NCBI GenBank assembly: GCA_022414725.1
Contig: CM039464.1
Location: forward strand, 10,024,038-10,088,037
Origin: Microglena sp. YARC
Lineage: Eukaryota; Chlorophyta; Chlorophyceae; Chlamydomonadales; Chlamydomonadaceae
Direction: 5' to 3'
Length of the DNA: 64,000 bases
Under the pieces are notes generated by a model, which did not search any database, was not told the DNA's origin, and worked only from the letters and a program-made list of their open reading frames with translations. Positions 32,092 through 44,400 of this stretch are shown here, in pieces. The position numbers were made by a program, and so were the translations under genes. Every line of letters starts with the position of its first letter. Position 1 is the stretch's first letter.

Positions 32092-33970
32092 CCAGAAACA
32101 ATATCTGAGCATTGAACGCGTACGGACAGCATTCTGAGCATTGAACGCACATAGACGACCAGAAACAATAATTGGGCATTGAATGCATATAGACAGCATT
32201 ATAAGCATTGAACGCATATGGACAACCAGAAACAATAATTGAGCATTTAACGCATATAGACAGCATTCTGAGCATTGAACGCACATAGACGACCAGAAAC
32301 AAGAATTGAGCATTGAACGCATGTAGACAGCATTCTGAGCATTGAATGCATGTGGAAACCAGAAACAAGAATTGAGCATTGAACGCATATATACAGCATT
32401 CTAAGCATTGAACGCACATAGACGACCAGAAACAATAATTGAGCATTGAACGCATATATACAGCATTCTAAGCATTGAACGCATATGGACAACCAGAAAC
32501 AAGAATTGAGCATTGAACGCATATATACAGCATTCTAAGCATTGAACGCACATAGACGACCAGAAACAATAATTGAGCATTGAATGCATATGTACAGCAT
32601 TCTAAGCATTGAAAGCACATAAACGACCAGAAACAAGAATTGAGCATTGAACGCATATATACAGCCTTTTAAGCATTGAACGCACATAGACGACCAGAAA
32701 CAATAATTGAGCATTGCCATGTCAACAAAGTGTTGCCCCCTGTTGAGGTGTATGAGGAATCAGTGATTGTTTAGGTTACACTTGTGCGTCCTGTCCTTCA
32801 ACACTAAAACAATGTCCTTGCTCCTCAGCAAGATCTTGAACAGGATCAGCATAAACATGTTCAGCATATCTGAAAGGGCCAATTTGATGAAAAGCTCTGT
32901 AACTCTACTGTAATCCTGTAAGGGTTAGAGTGGGCTGTCTGGCCAAGCAGTCGCCCGAGGGAATGACCAACTTGGGGGGAGCTGAATTCAGTCTTAGCAC
33001 TCAAGCCACTGTTTTTCTTTTCGGCTACCAGGAGCAGCTTTTAGGCAGCTCCCCTGGCTGGCTAATCGGCCAAACCTAGAGCGACAGTGCACTTTGAAGC
33101 TGCCGTTTTCAGCTTTCTAGCGCTGCTTACATTTTGAGGCCAAGCCCAGTGGCTGGCTCAGGGAGCTGCCTAGAAGCTGCTGCTAGTAGCTGAAAAGAAA
33201 GACAGTGACTCAAGCCTGATGGATTTGAAGATGCAGGCTCCTAGGTTACACATAGTCAGGCATGCCTAATGACATGCCCAGACAGTATGTTAGTCGCTAA
33301 CAGTAGCTTGCGGACAGGGGTTTGCTGACGTGATCTTTTAACAGCCTGCATGTGGTCCTTGCATGTACGACTGCACTGTAAATCAATGGATTATTCAGTC
33401 AGTGAAATATAGATGAGCCACCTTTCTGGGCCATCAAAGGGCTGGAATGAGAAACAAATATTTCAGACCAGAGAGATGGCAGAGCTTGAGGATGGCTGGC
33501 TGGCGCGACAGGCTGGCGTGGCATAAAAAACAGGGATCGACCCAGATCACCGTTGGCTCTGCTCCATTCAACGCTGACAAGTCCAAAAGAACAAGCACGT
33601 ATCCCATAGGCTTGCTCCGAACTTGGCCCGACTCTTGCGCATCCACATGATCAGACACATGGCCATTGCAACGGTCATGTGAACACAAAACCTATCCACA
33701 AACCATGCGAAGAATATTTAGGAAGCAAGCTTGGCGATAAACTAGGCCTCACCTCGTCTTTGTCCTTAAATAAATTCGAGAGCACCCAGTCAAAGGATTT
33801 CTGGGGGAAGGAGAAGGGAATATCTGAGTTAGCGATTCGGTTCTTACATCATGCACACAAAGACAATAAATTGGGGCGCCTCCGTGCATCAGACAGTGCA
33901 GCATGCATCCGCGGCACACCTGAGAGTCGTCCGTGTCATCTACTGGGATGAGAAGTAGCCTGGGAGCCAT
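29739..33970 (-). CDS. Universal stress protein (UspA family), single domain
   Basis: Four minus-strand exons (33970-33920, 33800-33753, 32011-31721, 29831-29739), all in phase 0, join to 160 residues. The order is that of the USP fold: strand 1 MAPRLLLIPVDDTDDSQ, helix KSFDWVLSNLFKDKDE, then VHLVHVIPRI, VVHI-like IVHIVKSETDSES, CVLMGSHDK and GHIKEFFMGSVSRYVAHHC, ending MPVVIVRNIC. USPs bind nucleotides or act in stress responses. The ATP motif G-2x-G-9x-G(S/T) is present as GSHD..GS: the second Gly is Asp, so ATP binding is uncertain. IVKSETDSES and the GS-helix region are typical of green algal and plant USPs. The start is the ATG of the first strand. Confidence 0.92.
29935..30780 (+). mobile_element. 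MITE enlarged by internal tandem copies of its left end
   Basis: The left end TAGGGAACGGC is at 29935 and the right end gccagtcccta at 30780. The flanking 8-mers gaaattgt and gatattgt match at 7 of 8, as a decayed target duplication. In between, six copies of the left end (TAGGGAAC, aatatgatatcata) alternate with (GT)n, G runs and tctcactcatggctgggtgg. Other family members are 116-190 bp. Lies in USP intron 3. Confidence 0.75.
31065..31640 (+). repeat. Family A element and array grown from its 3' end
   Basis: A full family A copy (31065-31210) is followed by seven units of about 60 bp: cccaacgtttgccccttt, agcctatttggcctacccct, ggactgtaacatacatac. The units are the element's last about 40 bases plus a linker. 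A run of about 20 C precedes it at 31003-31023. Confidence 0.88.
31721..32011 (-). CDS. USP exon 3: main part of the domain
   Basis: 97 codons from VHLVHVIPRIAFGAAAYALP to VLMGSHDK. Acceptor cgtccgcag, donor AAG|gtacga on the minus strand. Confidence 0.95.
32060..32716. repeat. (TA)n and 67 bp satellite in USP intron 2
   Basis: A TA run (32060-32088) precedes about nine units of gagcattgaacgcatata, cagcattctaagcattgaac, gcacatagacgaccagaaac. No similarity to a USP exon was seen. Confidence 0.88.
33005..33212. mobile_element. Foldback element, best-preserved copy
   Basis: About 48-base inverted ends: ctgtttttcttttcggctac, caggagcagcttttaggcag on the left; ctgcctagaagctgctgcta, gtagctgaaaagaaagacag on the right. 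About 208 bp with no coding capacity. Lies in USP intron 2. Confidence 0.88.
33753..33800 (-). CDS. USP exon 2
   Basis: 16 codons, KSFDWVLSNLFKDKDE, between ttcccccag and GAG|gtgagg on the minus strand. Supplies the first helix missing between exons 1 and 3. Confidence 0.88.
33920..33970 (-). CDS. USP exon 1 with start codon
   Basis: 17 codons MAPRLLLIPVDDTDDSQ, donor CAG|gtgtgc. Confidence 0.9.
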
Positions 33971-34449
33971 TTGTGTTTTCTACCAACTGTGCGTACGATA
34001 CAAAATGATCAATGCGCTTTAAACACTTCCTGGCGTGGCACTCTTCAGGTAACAATTGTAATCTCGGGAATTTCCCACGTGTAACTCTGACCTAGCACAA
34101 GGAAAAGCACTCTGACCTAGCACGAGGAAAAGTACAAGCAGTACAACACGAAACCACCCACGCGCACCTACCATGTGACAACGCCCTGGGAGTGCATGGC
34201 ATTTCTGCTACTATTGTGATAACGCGCTACACATTTTGGCCCTGACACTAGCGATTCAATAGTATTTCCGTTTTTGCTTCTTCTCCACCTACCCTACGCG
34301 AAACCAAGTGTTAGAAACTCCCAACCCCCTTCGTGCAACCATCCCAAGCAGTCCGCCATCTTCCCCTCCTCCTCGGCCAATCTCCGCCAGCCCTAACAAA
34401 ACACATAGACCTCACGTGGTGCTCCAGGAAGCCAATATAGCTGGACGAC
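33971..34449. promoter_or_regulatory. Possible divergent promoter region
   Basis: Array-free sequence of about 480 bases between the USP start (minus) and a candidate plus-strand ATG exon. It repeats actctgacctagcacaagga twice near 34084 and 34108. No clear TATA box was seen. The role is inferred from position only. Confidence 0.3.
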
Positions 34450-34511
34450 ATGCAGGGAGCGCTGAATTTCCTGTCCTCCTTGGTAGACCCTCGTTCATAT
34501 GACACCTCCAG
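34450..34511 (+). CDS. Candidate first exon of an unidentified plus-strand gene
   Basis: ATG followed by MQGALNFLSSLVDPRSYDTS and a good donor AG|gtgggt (phase 2). It is not in phase with the ceramide kinase exon at 36962, so it is either a separate gene, a noncoding leader or chance. Confidence 0.25.
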
Positions 34512-34559
34512 GTGGGTGATGGCTTAGGAAAGAGTATGATTAAGAGTATGATAATTGTT

Positions 34560-36160
34560 AAAGTTATATTGAAGCATGTGCATGCGCATAAGGCATGCGC
34601 ATGAGCAGATGGGCACGAGCAAGAGCAAGAACATGGGCACGAGCATGAGCATAAGCATAGGAATGGGCATGTGCGTGGGCATGGGCATGAGCACCAACAA
34701 GAGCATGAGCACGGGCATGGGCATGGGCGTGAGCATGAACATGTTCACGGGCACGAGCAAGAGCATGGGCATGAGCATGTACAAGAGCATGAGCGCGGGC
34801 ATGGGCATGGGCATGATGACAAGCATGTTCACGAGCATGAGCACGAGCATGAGCATATGCATAAGCATGAGCACGGGCATGAGCATGGGCACAAGCATGA
34901 GCACTGGCATGGGCACGAGCATGAATGTAAGAATGAGAACAAGAATGGGCACAGGCACTGGCATGGGCACGAGCATGAACGTAAGAATGAGAACAAGAAT
35001 GGGCACGAGCATGGGCATGGGCACGAGCATGAACGTAAGAATGAGAACAAGAATGGGCACGAGCATGAGCATGGGCATGAAAACAAGAACGAGAACGAGC
35101 ATGGGCATGAGCAGAAGATCGAGAACAAGCATGGGCATGAGCATTAGCATGGCGTCTTCTGATGCATGAGCATGAGCAGCATAGCATGGGCAGGATAGCA
35201 TGGGCAGGATTATGACTGTATGAGCATGAGAACGAGCACGAGCATGAGCATGAGAACAAGAACGAGAATGAGAATGAGCATAAGCTTGACGTCTTCTGAT
35301 GCATGAGCATGAGCAGCATAGCATGGGCAGGATAGCATGGACAGGATTATGACTGTATGAGCATGAGAACGAGCACGAGCATGAGCATGAGAACAAGAAC
35401 GAGAATGAGCATGAGCATAAGCTTGACGTCTTCTGATGCATGAGCATGAGCAGCATAGCATGGGCAGGATAGCATGGGCAGGATTATGACTGTATGAGCA
35501 TGAGAACGAGCACGAGCATGAGAACAAGAACGAGAATGAGCATGAGCATAAGCTTGACGTCTTCTGATGCATGAGCATGAGCAGCATAGCATGGGCAGGA
35601 TAGCATGGGCAGAATTATGACTGTATGAGCATGAGAACGAGCACGAGCATGAGCATGAGAACGAGCATGAGCATGAGCATGAGAACAAGAACGAGAATGA
35701 GCATGAGCATAAGCTTGACGACTGTTGATGCATGAGCATGAGCAGCATAGCATGGACAGGATAGCATGGGCAGGATTATGACTGCATGAGCATGAGAACG
35801 AGCACGAGCATGAGCATGAGAACAAGAACGAGAACGAGCATGAGCATAAGCTTGACGTCTTCTGATGCATGAGCATGAGCAGCATAGCATGGGCAGGATA
35901 GCATGGGCAGGATTATGACTGTATGAGCATGAGAACGAGCACGAGCACGAGCATGAGAACAAGAACGAGAATGAGCATGAGCATAAGCTTGACGTCTTCT
36001 GATGCATGAGCATGAGCAGCATAGCATGGGCAGGATAGCATGGACAGGATTATGACTGTATGAGCATGAGAACGAGCTCAAGCATGAGCATGAGAACGAG
36101 CATGAGCATGAGCAGAAGCTTGACGTCTGTTGATGCATGAGCATGAGCAGCATAGCATGG
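34560..36160. repeat. GAGCATGAGCATGGGC repeat with 131-159 bp higher-order units
   Basis: 34560-35150 is hexamer-like gcatgagcacgagc sequence. 35155-36160 holds about eight higher-order units, each with gcttgacgtcttctgatgca, tgagcatgagcagcatagca, tgggcaggattatgactgta. The Ala/His and Ser/Cys-rich open frames on both strands are repeat products. Confidence 0.9.
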
Positions 36161-36373
36161 GCAGGATGACACGAACAACACGAATGACGTTGTTGGCCGT
36201 GCTTGGAAGTAGTGAAGATCCAAACAGGCTAAAGCAGCTAGGCCCACATGAACAACAAGAATGACGTTGTTGGCCGTACTTGGAAGTAGTGAAGATCCAA
36301 ACAGGCTAAAGCAGCTAGGCCCACATGGACAACAAGAATGACGTTGTTGGCCGTACTTGGAAGCAATTAAGAT
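36160..36373. repeat. Three 68 bp units
   Basis: Units of atgacgttgttggccgtgct, tggaagtagtgaagatcca, aacaggctaaagcagctagg. Lies between the satellite and the first ceramide kinase exon copies. Confidence 0.9.
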
Positions 36374-36374
36374 C

Positions 36375-36961
36375 AAGCGATGTACAAGGAGGGTAATGCT
36401 GCACAGAGTGGCAGGGCGAGTGGGTCGGTGGGCAGGCGGGTGGTGGGTGGGCCAAGTGGCTGGGTGGCTGGGCTGGTGGCTGCGTGGGTGGCTGAGTGGG
36501 TAGGTGGGCAGGTGTGTGGGTTGGTGGTGGGCAGGTGGGTGGGTGGGTATGAAGAGTGGGTGGGCCGGGGGCTAACGACTCTACTACCACACTGGCCGGC
36601 CAACCTCATTGTGGCATTCAAAGCATGCGGCAAAAGGAGGGTAATACTGCACAGAGTGACTGCCCCGAGTGGGTGGGTGGGCTGGTGGCTGAGTGGGTGG
36701 GTGGGCAGGTGGCTATGTGGGTGGGTGGGAAGGTGGGTGAGTTGGTGTGTGGGCTGAGTGGCTTGGTGGGTGGGCAGGTGGCTGAGTGGGTAGGTGGGTA
36801 GGTGGGTGGTGGGTGGGTGGGCAGGTGGCTGAGTGGGTGGGTGGGCAGGCGGGTGGCTGTGTGGGTGGGCAGGTGGCTAAGTGGGTGGGTGGGCAGGTGG
36901 GTGGGTGGGCCGAGTGGGTGGATGGGTGGTTGGGTAGGGAGAGTGGGTGGGCCATGGGCTA
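36375..36961 (+). repeat. Left copies of ceramide kinase exon 1 in GGTGGGTGGGC repeats
   Basis: About 36375-36425 and 36571-36680 repeat parts of the exon at 36962 (gactctactaccacactggc, ggcaaaaggagggtaatact). In the longer copy the start codon position reads ACG. The rest is degenerate gtgggtgggcaggtggct. Confidence 0.7.
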
Positions 36962-37061
36962 ATGACTCTACTACCGCACTGGCCGGACAACCTCATTCTG
37001 ACATTCGAATCACGTGGCAAAAGGAGGGCGTCTCTATTCCGCTGGCAGCGCAATCTCATTG
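36962..37061 (+). CDS. Ceramide kinase exon 1 (candidate start)
   Basis: ATG opens MTLLPHWPDNLILTFESRG and ends RWQRNLI, donor ATTG|gtgtag, phase 1. The next exon fits in phase. Support comes from its own left copies and the junction array on its right. No transcription start is visible, and an upstream exon entering through an AG near 36937-36943 is possible. Confidence 0.5.
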
Positions 37062-38384
37062 GTGTAGTGCTGACCTCATGAATGTAGTGCTGACCTCATG
37101 GTTGTAGTGCTGACCTCATTGGTGTAGTGCTGACTCATGAATGTAGTGCCGACCTCATGGGTGTAGTGCTGACCTCATTGGTGTAGTGCTGTCCTCATTG
37201 GTGTACTGCTGACCTCATCAGTGTAGTGCTGACCTCATTGGTGTAGTGCTGACCTCATCAGTGTAGTGCTGACCTCATTGGTGTAGTGCTGACCTCATTG
37301 GTGTAGTGCTGACCTCATTGGTGTAGTGTTGTCCTCATTGGTGTAGTGCTGGCCAACTCAAAATTGTCCCCATGCTTTTCTCTTTACCAAGCCGTATATC
37401 AACCCTGTAGGTCTGGCAACTTTTCTTGTCCTAACTCAGATTTGAACTTGAACTTGAACTTGAATTTGAAATCTACTAACCTACAGATCTGTCAACCTTT
37501 CTGGTTCTAAGTTAGATTTGAACTTGAACTTGAATTTGAAATCTATTAACCTGAAGATCTTGCAACCTTTCTGGTCACAACTCAGATTTGAACTTGAATT
37601 TGAAATCTATTAACCTGCAGATCTGGCAACCTTTCTGGTTCTAAGTTATATTTGAACTTGAACTTGAATTTGAAATCTATTAACCTGAAGATCTTGCAAC
37701 CTTTCTGGTCACAACTCAGATTTGAACTTGAATTTGAAATCTATTAACCTGCAGATCTGGTAACCTTTCTGGTTCTAAGTTATATTTGAACTTGAACTTG
37801 AATTTGAAATCTATTAACCTGAAGATCTTGCAACCTTACTGGTCACAACTTAAATTTGAACTTGAATTTGAAATCTATTAACCTGCAGATCTGGCAACCT
37901 TTCTGGTTCTAACTTAGATTTGATCTTGAACTTGAATTTGAAATCTATTAACCTGAAGATCTTGCAACCTTTCTGGTCACAACTTAGAGTGGAACTTGAA
38001 TTTGAAAAATATTCACCTGCAGATCTGGCAACCTTCTGGTCCTAACTTAGATTTGAACTTGAACTTGAATTTGAAATCCATTCACCTGCAGATCTGGCAA
38101 CCTTTCCGGTCCTAACTTAGATTTGAACTTGAACTTGAATTTGAAATCCATTCACCTGCAGATCTGGCAACCTTTCTGGTCCTAACTTAGATTTGAACTT
38201 GAACTTGAATTTGAAATCTATTCACCTGCAGATCTGGCAACCTTTCTGGTCCTAATTAAGATTTGAACTTGAACTTCAAATTTGAAATCTATCACCTGCA
38301 GATCTGGCAACCTTTCCGGTCCTTCTCCCAGTCAAATAGCTGAAGAAGGTAAGCGCAATGATATGGTCATGTTTCAAACGCCTG

Positions 38385-38416
<32 letters not shown>

Positions 38417-40371
38417 ATGTTGGTGATGGTGGTGGTGATGATGATGGTGATGATGATGATGATGATGATGATGGTCATTTTTCCTGGTTTACTACTGGAC
38501 TTCAAATGTGCCCGCAGCCTGATGAAGTCAAGGGGGGATTATAACATCACGGAACATTTAGGTGCCAAACTGTCTAATGGCAGCTTGCAGGGAGGTCCCC
38601 TAGCTGAGTGCTCCCTATTTTGACTTCTAGGCCCCACCCCACCCCATCCTATCCCTCCCCACCCAAGCAAAAAAACAAAACCAAAACTAAACACCTCCAT
38701 AATTGACCCACCCACCCCTCCCCACTCAACAGAAAACCCAAACCAAATACCTCAATCCCCAACCCACCCACCCCACTATCCCACCCCACCCACCCCACCC
38801 CACCCCACCCCACCCCACCCCACCCCACCTCACCTCACCTCACCCCATCCCACCCCACCCCACCTCCACACCCTCCACCCCTAAAACCTAAACCCAACAG
38901 TATTGCAGGAGGTCCCAGAGAAAGCAGCTACATTATGGCACGATGTTCAGAAAGTGCTTGCCACTCTCACGCCACCACACCCCACCTCACCCCACACCAG
39001 ACCACCTCCATACCCTCCACCCCGCCCCACCTCCATACCCTCAACCCCACCCCACCTCCACACCCTCCACCCCACCCCACCTCCATACCCTCCACCTTTA
39101 CCCAACACAACACAACACAACACAACACAACACAACACAACACAACACAACACAACCTAACCCAACCCAACCCAACCCAACCCAACCCACCTCCATACAT
39201 ACCCTCCACCCCACCCTACCTCCATACCCTCCACCACACCCCACCCCACCTCACCCCACCTCACACCACCTCACTTCACACCACACCACACCACACCACA
39301 CCACACCACACCACACCACACCAACCCACCCAACCTCCACACCCTCCACCCCCAAACCCAACACTATTGCAGGAGGTCCAAGAAAAAGCGGCTGTGTCCT
39401 GGCACGATGGTCAGAAAGTACTTGCCACTCTCACACCAAACCAACCCACCTCACCCCACCCCACCCCACACCACACCACACCACACCACACCACACCACC
39501 TCAATACCCTCCACCCCGCCCCACCTCCATACCCTCAACCACACCCCACCTCCACACCCCTCCACCCCACCCCACCTCAATACCCTCCACACCACACCAC
39601 TTCATACCCTCCACCTTTACCCATCCCAACCCAACCAACCCAACCACCTCCATACCCTCCACCCCACCCTACCTCCATACCCTCCACACACACCACACCA
39701 CACCACACCACACCACACCACACCACACCACACCACACCACACCACACCACACCACCTCCATACCCTCCACCCCAAACCACACCACACCAACCCAACCCA
39801 ACCCACCTCCATACCCTCCACCCCATACCCTCCGCCCCAAACCTCCACACCCTCCACCCCCCAAAAAGTATTGCAGGACGTACCAGAAAAAGAAGCTGTG
39901 TTCCGGCACGATGGTCAGAAAGTGCTTGCCACTCTCACGCCAACCCACACCACACCACACCACACCTGACCTCACCCCAACCCAACCCAACCCAACCCAA
40001 CCCAACCCAACCCAACCCAACCCAACTCCACACCCTCCACCTTCACACCCTCCACCCCTAAACCCGACAGTATTGCAGGAGGTACCAGAAAAAGAAGCTG
40101 TGTTCTGGCACCATGGTCAGAAAGTGCTTGCCACTCTCACGCCAACCTTCATTCAGCTGGTAACCGTCGAAAAGCATGGGGTCGAATCTGTTACGTGGAA
40201 AAGTGAGTTTCTCAGTGTGGTGTGGGTGTAGGTGTGTGTGTGTGTGTGTGTGTGTGGGGGGGGGGGTCACCAGAAAGTGCTTGTGACTCTCACGCCAACC
40301 TTCATTCAGCTGGTAACCGTCGAAAAGCATGGAGTCAAATCTGTTACGTGGAAAAGTGAGTTTCTCAGTGT

Positions 40372-40409
<38 letters not shown>

Positions 40410-40523
40410 GGGGGGTCACCAGAAAGTGCTTGTGACTCTCACGCCAACCTTCATTCAGCTGGTAACCGTCGAAAAGCATGGGGTTGGATCTGTTACGTGG
40501 AAAAGTGAGTTTCTTTGTGTGGT

Positions 40524-40554
<31 letters not shown>

Positions 40555-41414
40555 GGGGTCACCAGAAAGTGCTTGTGACTCTCACGCCATCCTTCATTCA
40601 GCTGGTAACTGTCGAAAAGTATGGTCGAATCTGTTACGTGGAAAAGTGAGTTTCTCAGTGTGGTGTGGGTGTAGGTGTGGGTGTGTGGGTGGGGGTGGGT
40701 GGGTGGTGGGGGTGGGGGTGGGGGGTCACCAGAAAGTGCTTGTGACTCTCACGCCAACCTTCATTCAGCTGGTAACCGTCGAAAAGTATGGGGTCGAATC
40801 TGTTACGTGGAAAAGTGAGTTTCTCAGTGTGGTGTGTGTGTAGGTGTGTGTGTGGGGGGGAGGGGGGGTGGGGTGGGTGGGGGTCACCAGAAAGTGCTTG
40901 TGACTCTCACGCCAACCTTCATTCAGCTGGTAACCGTCAAAAAGCATGGGGTCGAATCTGTTACGTGGAAAAGTGAGTTTCTCAGTGTGGTGTGTGTGTA
41001 GGTGTGTGTGTGTGTGTGTGTGGGGGGGGGGGGGGGGTCACCAGAAAGTGCTTGTGACTCTCACGCCAACCTTCATTCAGCTGGTAACCATCGAAAAGCA
41101 TGGGGTTGGATCTGTTACGTGGAAAAGTGAGTTTCTCAGTGTGGTGTGGGTGTTAGTGTGTGTGTGTGTGTGTGTGGGGTGGGGGTGTGGGGGGGGGGTC
41201 ACCAGAAAGTGCTTGTGACTCTCACGCCAACCTTCATTCAGCTGGTAACCGTCGAAAAACATGGGGTCGAATCTGTTACGTGGAAAAGTGTGTTGCTCAA
41301 AACATGTGGTGTGGGTGTGGGTGTGTGGGTGTTGGTGTGGGTGTGGGTGTTGGTGTTGATGTGGGTGTGGGTTTATGTGTTGGTGTTGGTGTGGGTGTGG
41401 GTGTGGGTGTTTTC

Positions 41415-41448
<34 letters not shown>

Positions 41449-44400
41449 GTGGGTCACCAGAAAGTGCTTGCGACTCTCACTCAGACCTTTAATCACCTGG
41501 TCAACAAAAAATCTTGAATCTGTTATGTGGAAAATCTGTGGTTGAATCTGTTATGTGGTTGATCTGTGGTTGAATCTGTTATGTGGTTGATATGTGGTTG
41601 AATCTGTTATGTGGTTGATATGTGGTTGAATCTGTTATGTGGAAAAGTAAATTGCTCAAAACACTCCGTGTGGTGTGGGTGTTGTTGTTAGTGTGGGTGT
41701 GTGGGTGTGGGCGTGGACGTTGGTGTTGGTGTGGGTGTGGGTGTTGGTGTGGGTGTGTGTGGGGGTCACCAGAAAATGCTTTCAACTCCCACCCCAACCT
41801 TCATTCGCCTGGTAACGGTCGAAAAGCATGCGGTTGGATCTGGTACATGGAAAAGTGAATTGCTCAAAACACTCCGTGTGATGTAGGTGTTTGTGTTAGT
41901 GTGGGTGTGGGTGTGGGCGTTGGTGTGGGTGTGTGTGGGGGTCACCAGAAAATGCTTTCAACTCCCACCCCAACCTTCATTCGCCTGGTAACGGTCGAAA
42001 AGCATGCGGTCGGATCTGGTACGTGGAAAAGTGAATTGCTCAAAACACTCCGTGTGATGTAGGTGTTTGTGTTAGTGTGGGTGTGGCGTTGGTGTGGGTG
42101 TGTGTGGGGGTCACCAGAAAATGCTTTCAACTCCACCCAACCTTCATTCGCCTGGTAACGGTCGAAAAGCATGCGGTCGGATCTGGTACGTGGAAAAGTG
42201 AATTGCTCAAAACACTCCGTGTGGTGTAGGTGTTTGTGTTAGTGTGGGTGTGGGTGTGGGCGTTGGTGTGGGTGTGTGTGGGGGTCACCAGAAAATGCTT
42301 TCAACTCCCACCCCAACCTTCATTCGCCTGGTAACGGTCGAAAAGCATGCGGTCGGATCTGGTACGTGGAAAAGTGAATTGCTCAAAACACTCCGTGTGA
42401 TGTAGGTGTTTGTGTTAGTGTGGGTGTGGGCGTTGGTGTGGGTGTGGGTGGGGGTCACCAGAAAATGCTTTCAACTCCCACCCCAACCTTCATTCGCCTG
42501 GTAACGGTCGAAAAGCATGCGGTCGGATCTGGTACGTGGAAAAGTGAATTGCTCAAAACACTCCGTGTGGTGTAGGTGTTTGTGTTAGTGTGGGTGTGGG
42601 TGTGGGTGTTGGTGTGGGTGTGTGTGGGGGTCACCAGAAAATGCTTTCAACTCCCACCCCAACCTTCATTCGCCTGGTAACGGTCGAAAAGCATGCGGTC
42701 GGATCTGGTACGTGGAAAAGTGAATTGCTCAAAACACTCCGTGTGGTGTAGGTGTTTGTGTTAGTTTGGGTGTGGGCGTTGGTGTGGGTGTGGGTGGGGG
42801 TCACCAGAAAATGCTTTCAACTCCCACCCCAACCTTCATTCGCCTGGTAACGGTCGAAAAGCATGCGGTCGGATCTGGTACGTGGAAAAGTGAATTGCTC
42901 AAAACACTCCGTGTGGTGTGGGTGTTGGTGTTAGTGTGTGTGTGTGTGGGCGTTGGTGCTGGCGTTGGTGTGGGTGTGTGCCTTGGTGTGGGTGTGTGCC
43001 TTGGTGTGGGTGTTGGTGTGGGTGTGGGTGGGGGTCACCAGAAAGTGCTTTCGACTCCCACCCCAACCTTCATTCGCCTGGTAACGGTCGAAAAGCATGC
43101 GGTCGGATCTTGTACGTGGAAAAGTAAGTTGCTCAAAACATTCCGTGTGGTGTGGGTGTGGGTGTGTGTATTGGTGTGTGGGTGTGGGCGTTGGTGTGGG
43201 TGTTTTTGTGTGTGTGTGTGTGTGTGTGTGTAGGGGGGGGGTTACCAGAAAGTGCTTGCGACTCTCACTCCAACCTCCATACAGCTGATGACCGTCGGCA
43301 AGCATGGGGGCGGGTCTGTTACGTGAAAAAGTGAGTTACTCAGTGTGGTGTGGTGATTTAGGGTCCAGGGTTTGGCTGACCAGCCCGTTTGCTTGCACTG
43401 GGGCCAACCACCAGCTTGGAAGCCTCTTAGGGATTTGTTTTCAACTCTGAAAGTTTTTTTTTCTAGCTTACTAGTTTTAGGCCTCCTCCAGGGACAGCTT
43501 TTTATAGCTTTTAAACGTCCACAATTCCAACTCCCATCTGAATCGGACACCATATCAAAGGTGCGGTCCAAAATCTGTCTTTCTGCCCCCCCCCTGGCTT
43601 TTACTACCTACTTTACCTTTAATAGCTCTTTAGCGCCATTTATGGAAGACATGCCCTGTTTTTTTACATTTGTTTAGCAATAAATTCGTCAAAACGGGTT
43701 AAAAACTAGCAATCGCTACATATAGCGGAACAAGTTCGATGCAGCGTCGCCTGCGACGCTAAAAATTGGCGGAGAGTGATCGCGAGTACCTCGTGATGAA
43801 GTCCTTTTTAACTGACTCCAACTGACTGTACCTTCTTCGCTCTGTTCAGCACCTCGTGATGAAGACCTGTTTATCTGAATCCAACTGACTGTACCTTTTT
43901 TGCTCTGTGCAGTACCTCGTGATGAGGTCCTGTTTAACTGACTCCAACAGACTGTACCTTTTTCGCTCTGTGCAGTACCTCGTGATGAAGTCCTGTCTGC
44001 CCAAGTGTTGACCTCCCCCCGAGATGATCAATCGGTAGGGAACGGCAACTAATATAAGTGTTTGAAAAACTAGTATTAACTCATATTATTACGGTCTAAA
44101 AAATAATAGTTTTTCAAAACATTTTAAATTCTGGTGAGACGGCTCGTTCGACTAATATTACATAATATCATATAATATAATATTATTTATTCACTAATAT
44201 TATATACGATAGCTGACCCCCATCAATCGGTGAGGTGAGTTGTTTTTTCCGTTTAGAAAGGGGGTCTTCAGGTAGTGATCAGGGATTTAGTTTCTTTCAA
44301 GATTGGGCTCCTGGTAGCGATTTGGGCAGGCGGACAGAAGGGCGGGCCCAGTGGGCGGATGGGGATCTGTGGGCAGGGCAGAAATTCGAGTCCCGTGGTA

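Noticed and set aside
34524..36153. Ser/Cys- and Ala/His-rich frames on both strands
   Set aside because: gcatgagcacgagc repeats; no splice context or known fold.
34450..37061. MQGALNFLSS exon as ceramide kinase exon 1
   Set aside because: It leaves in phase 2, which no acceptor before 36962 accommodates in frame.
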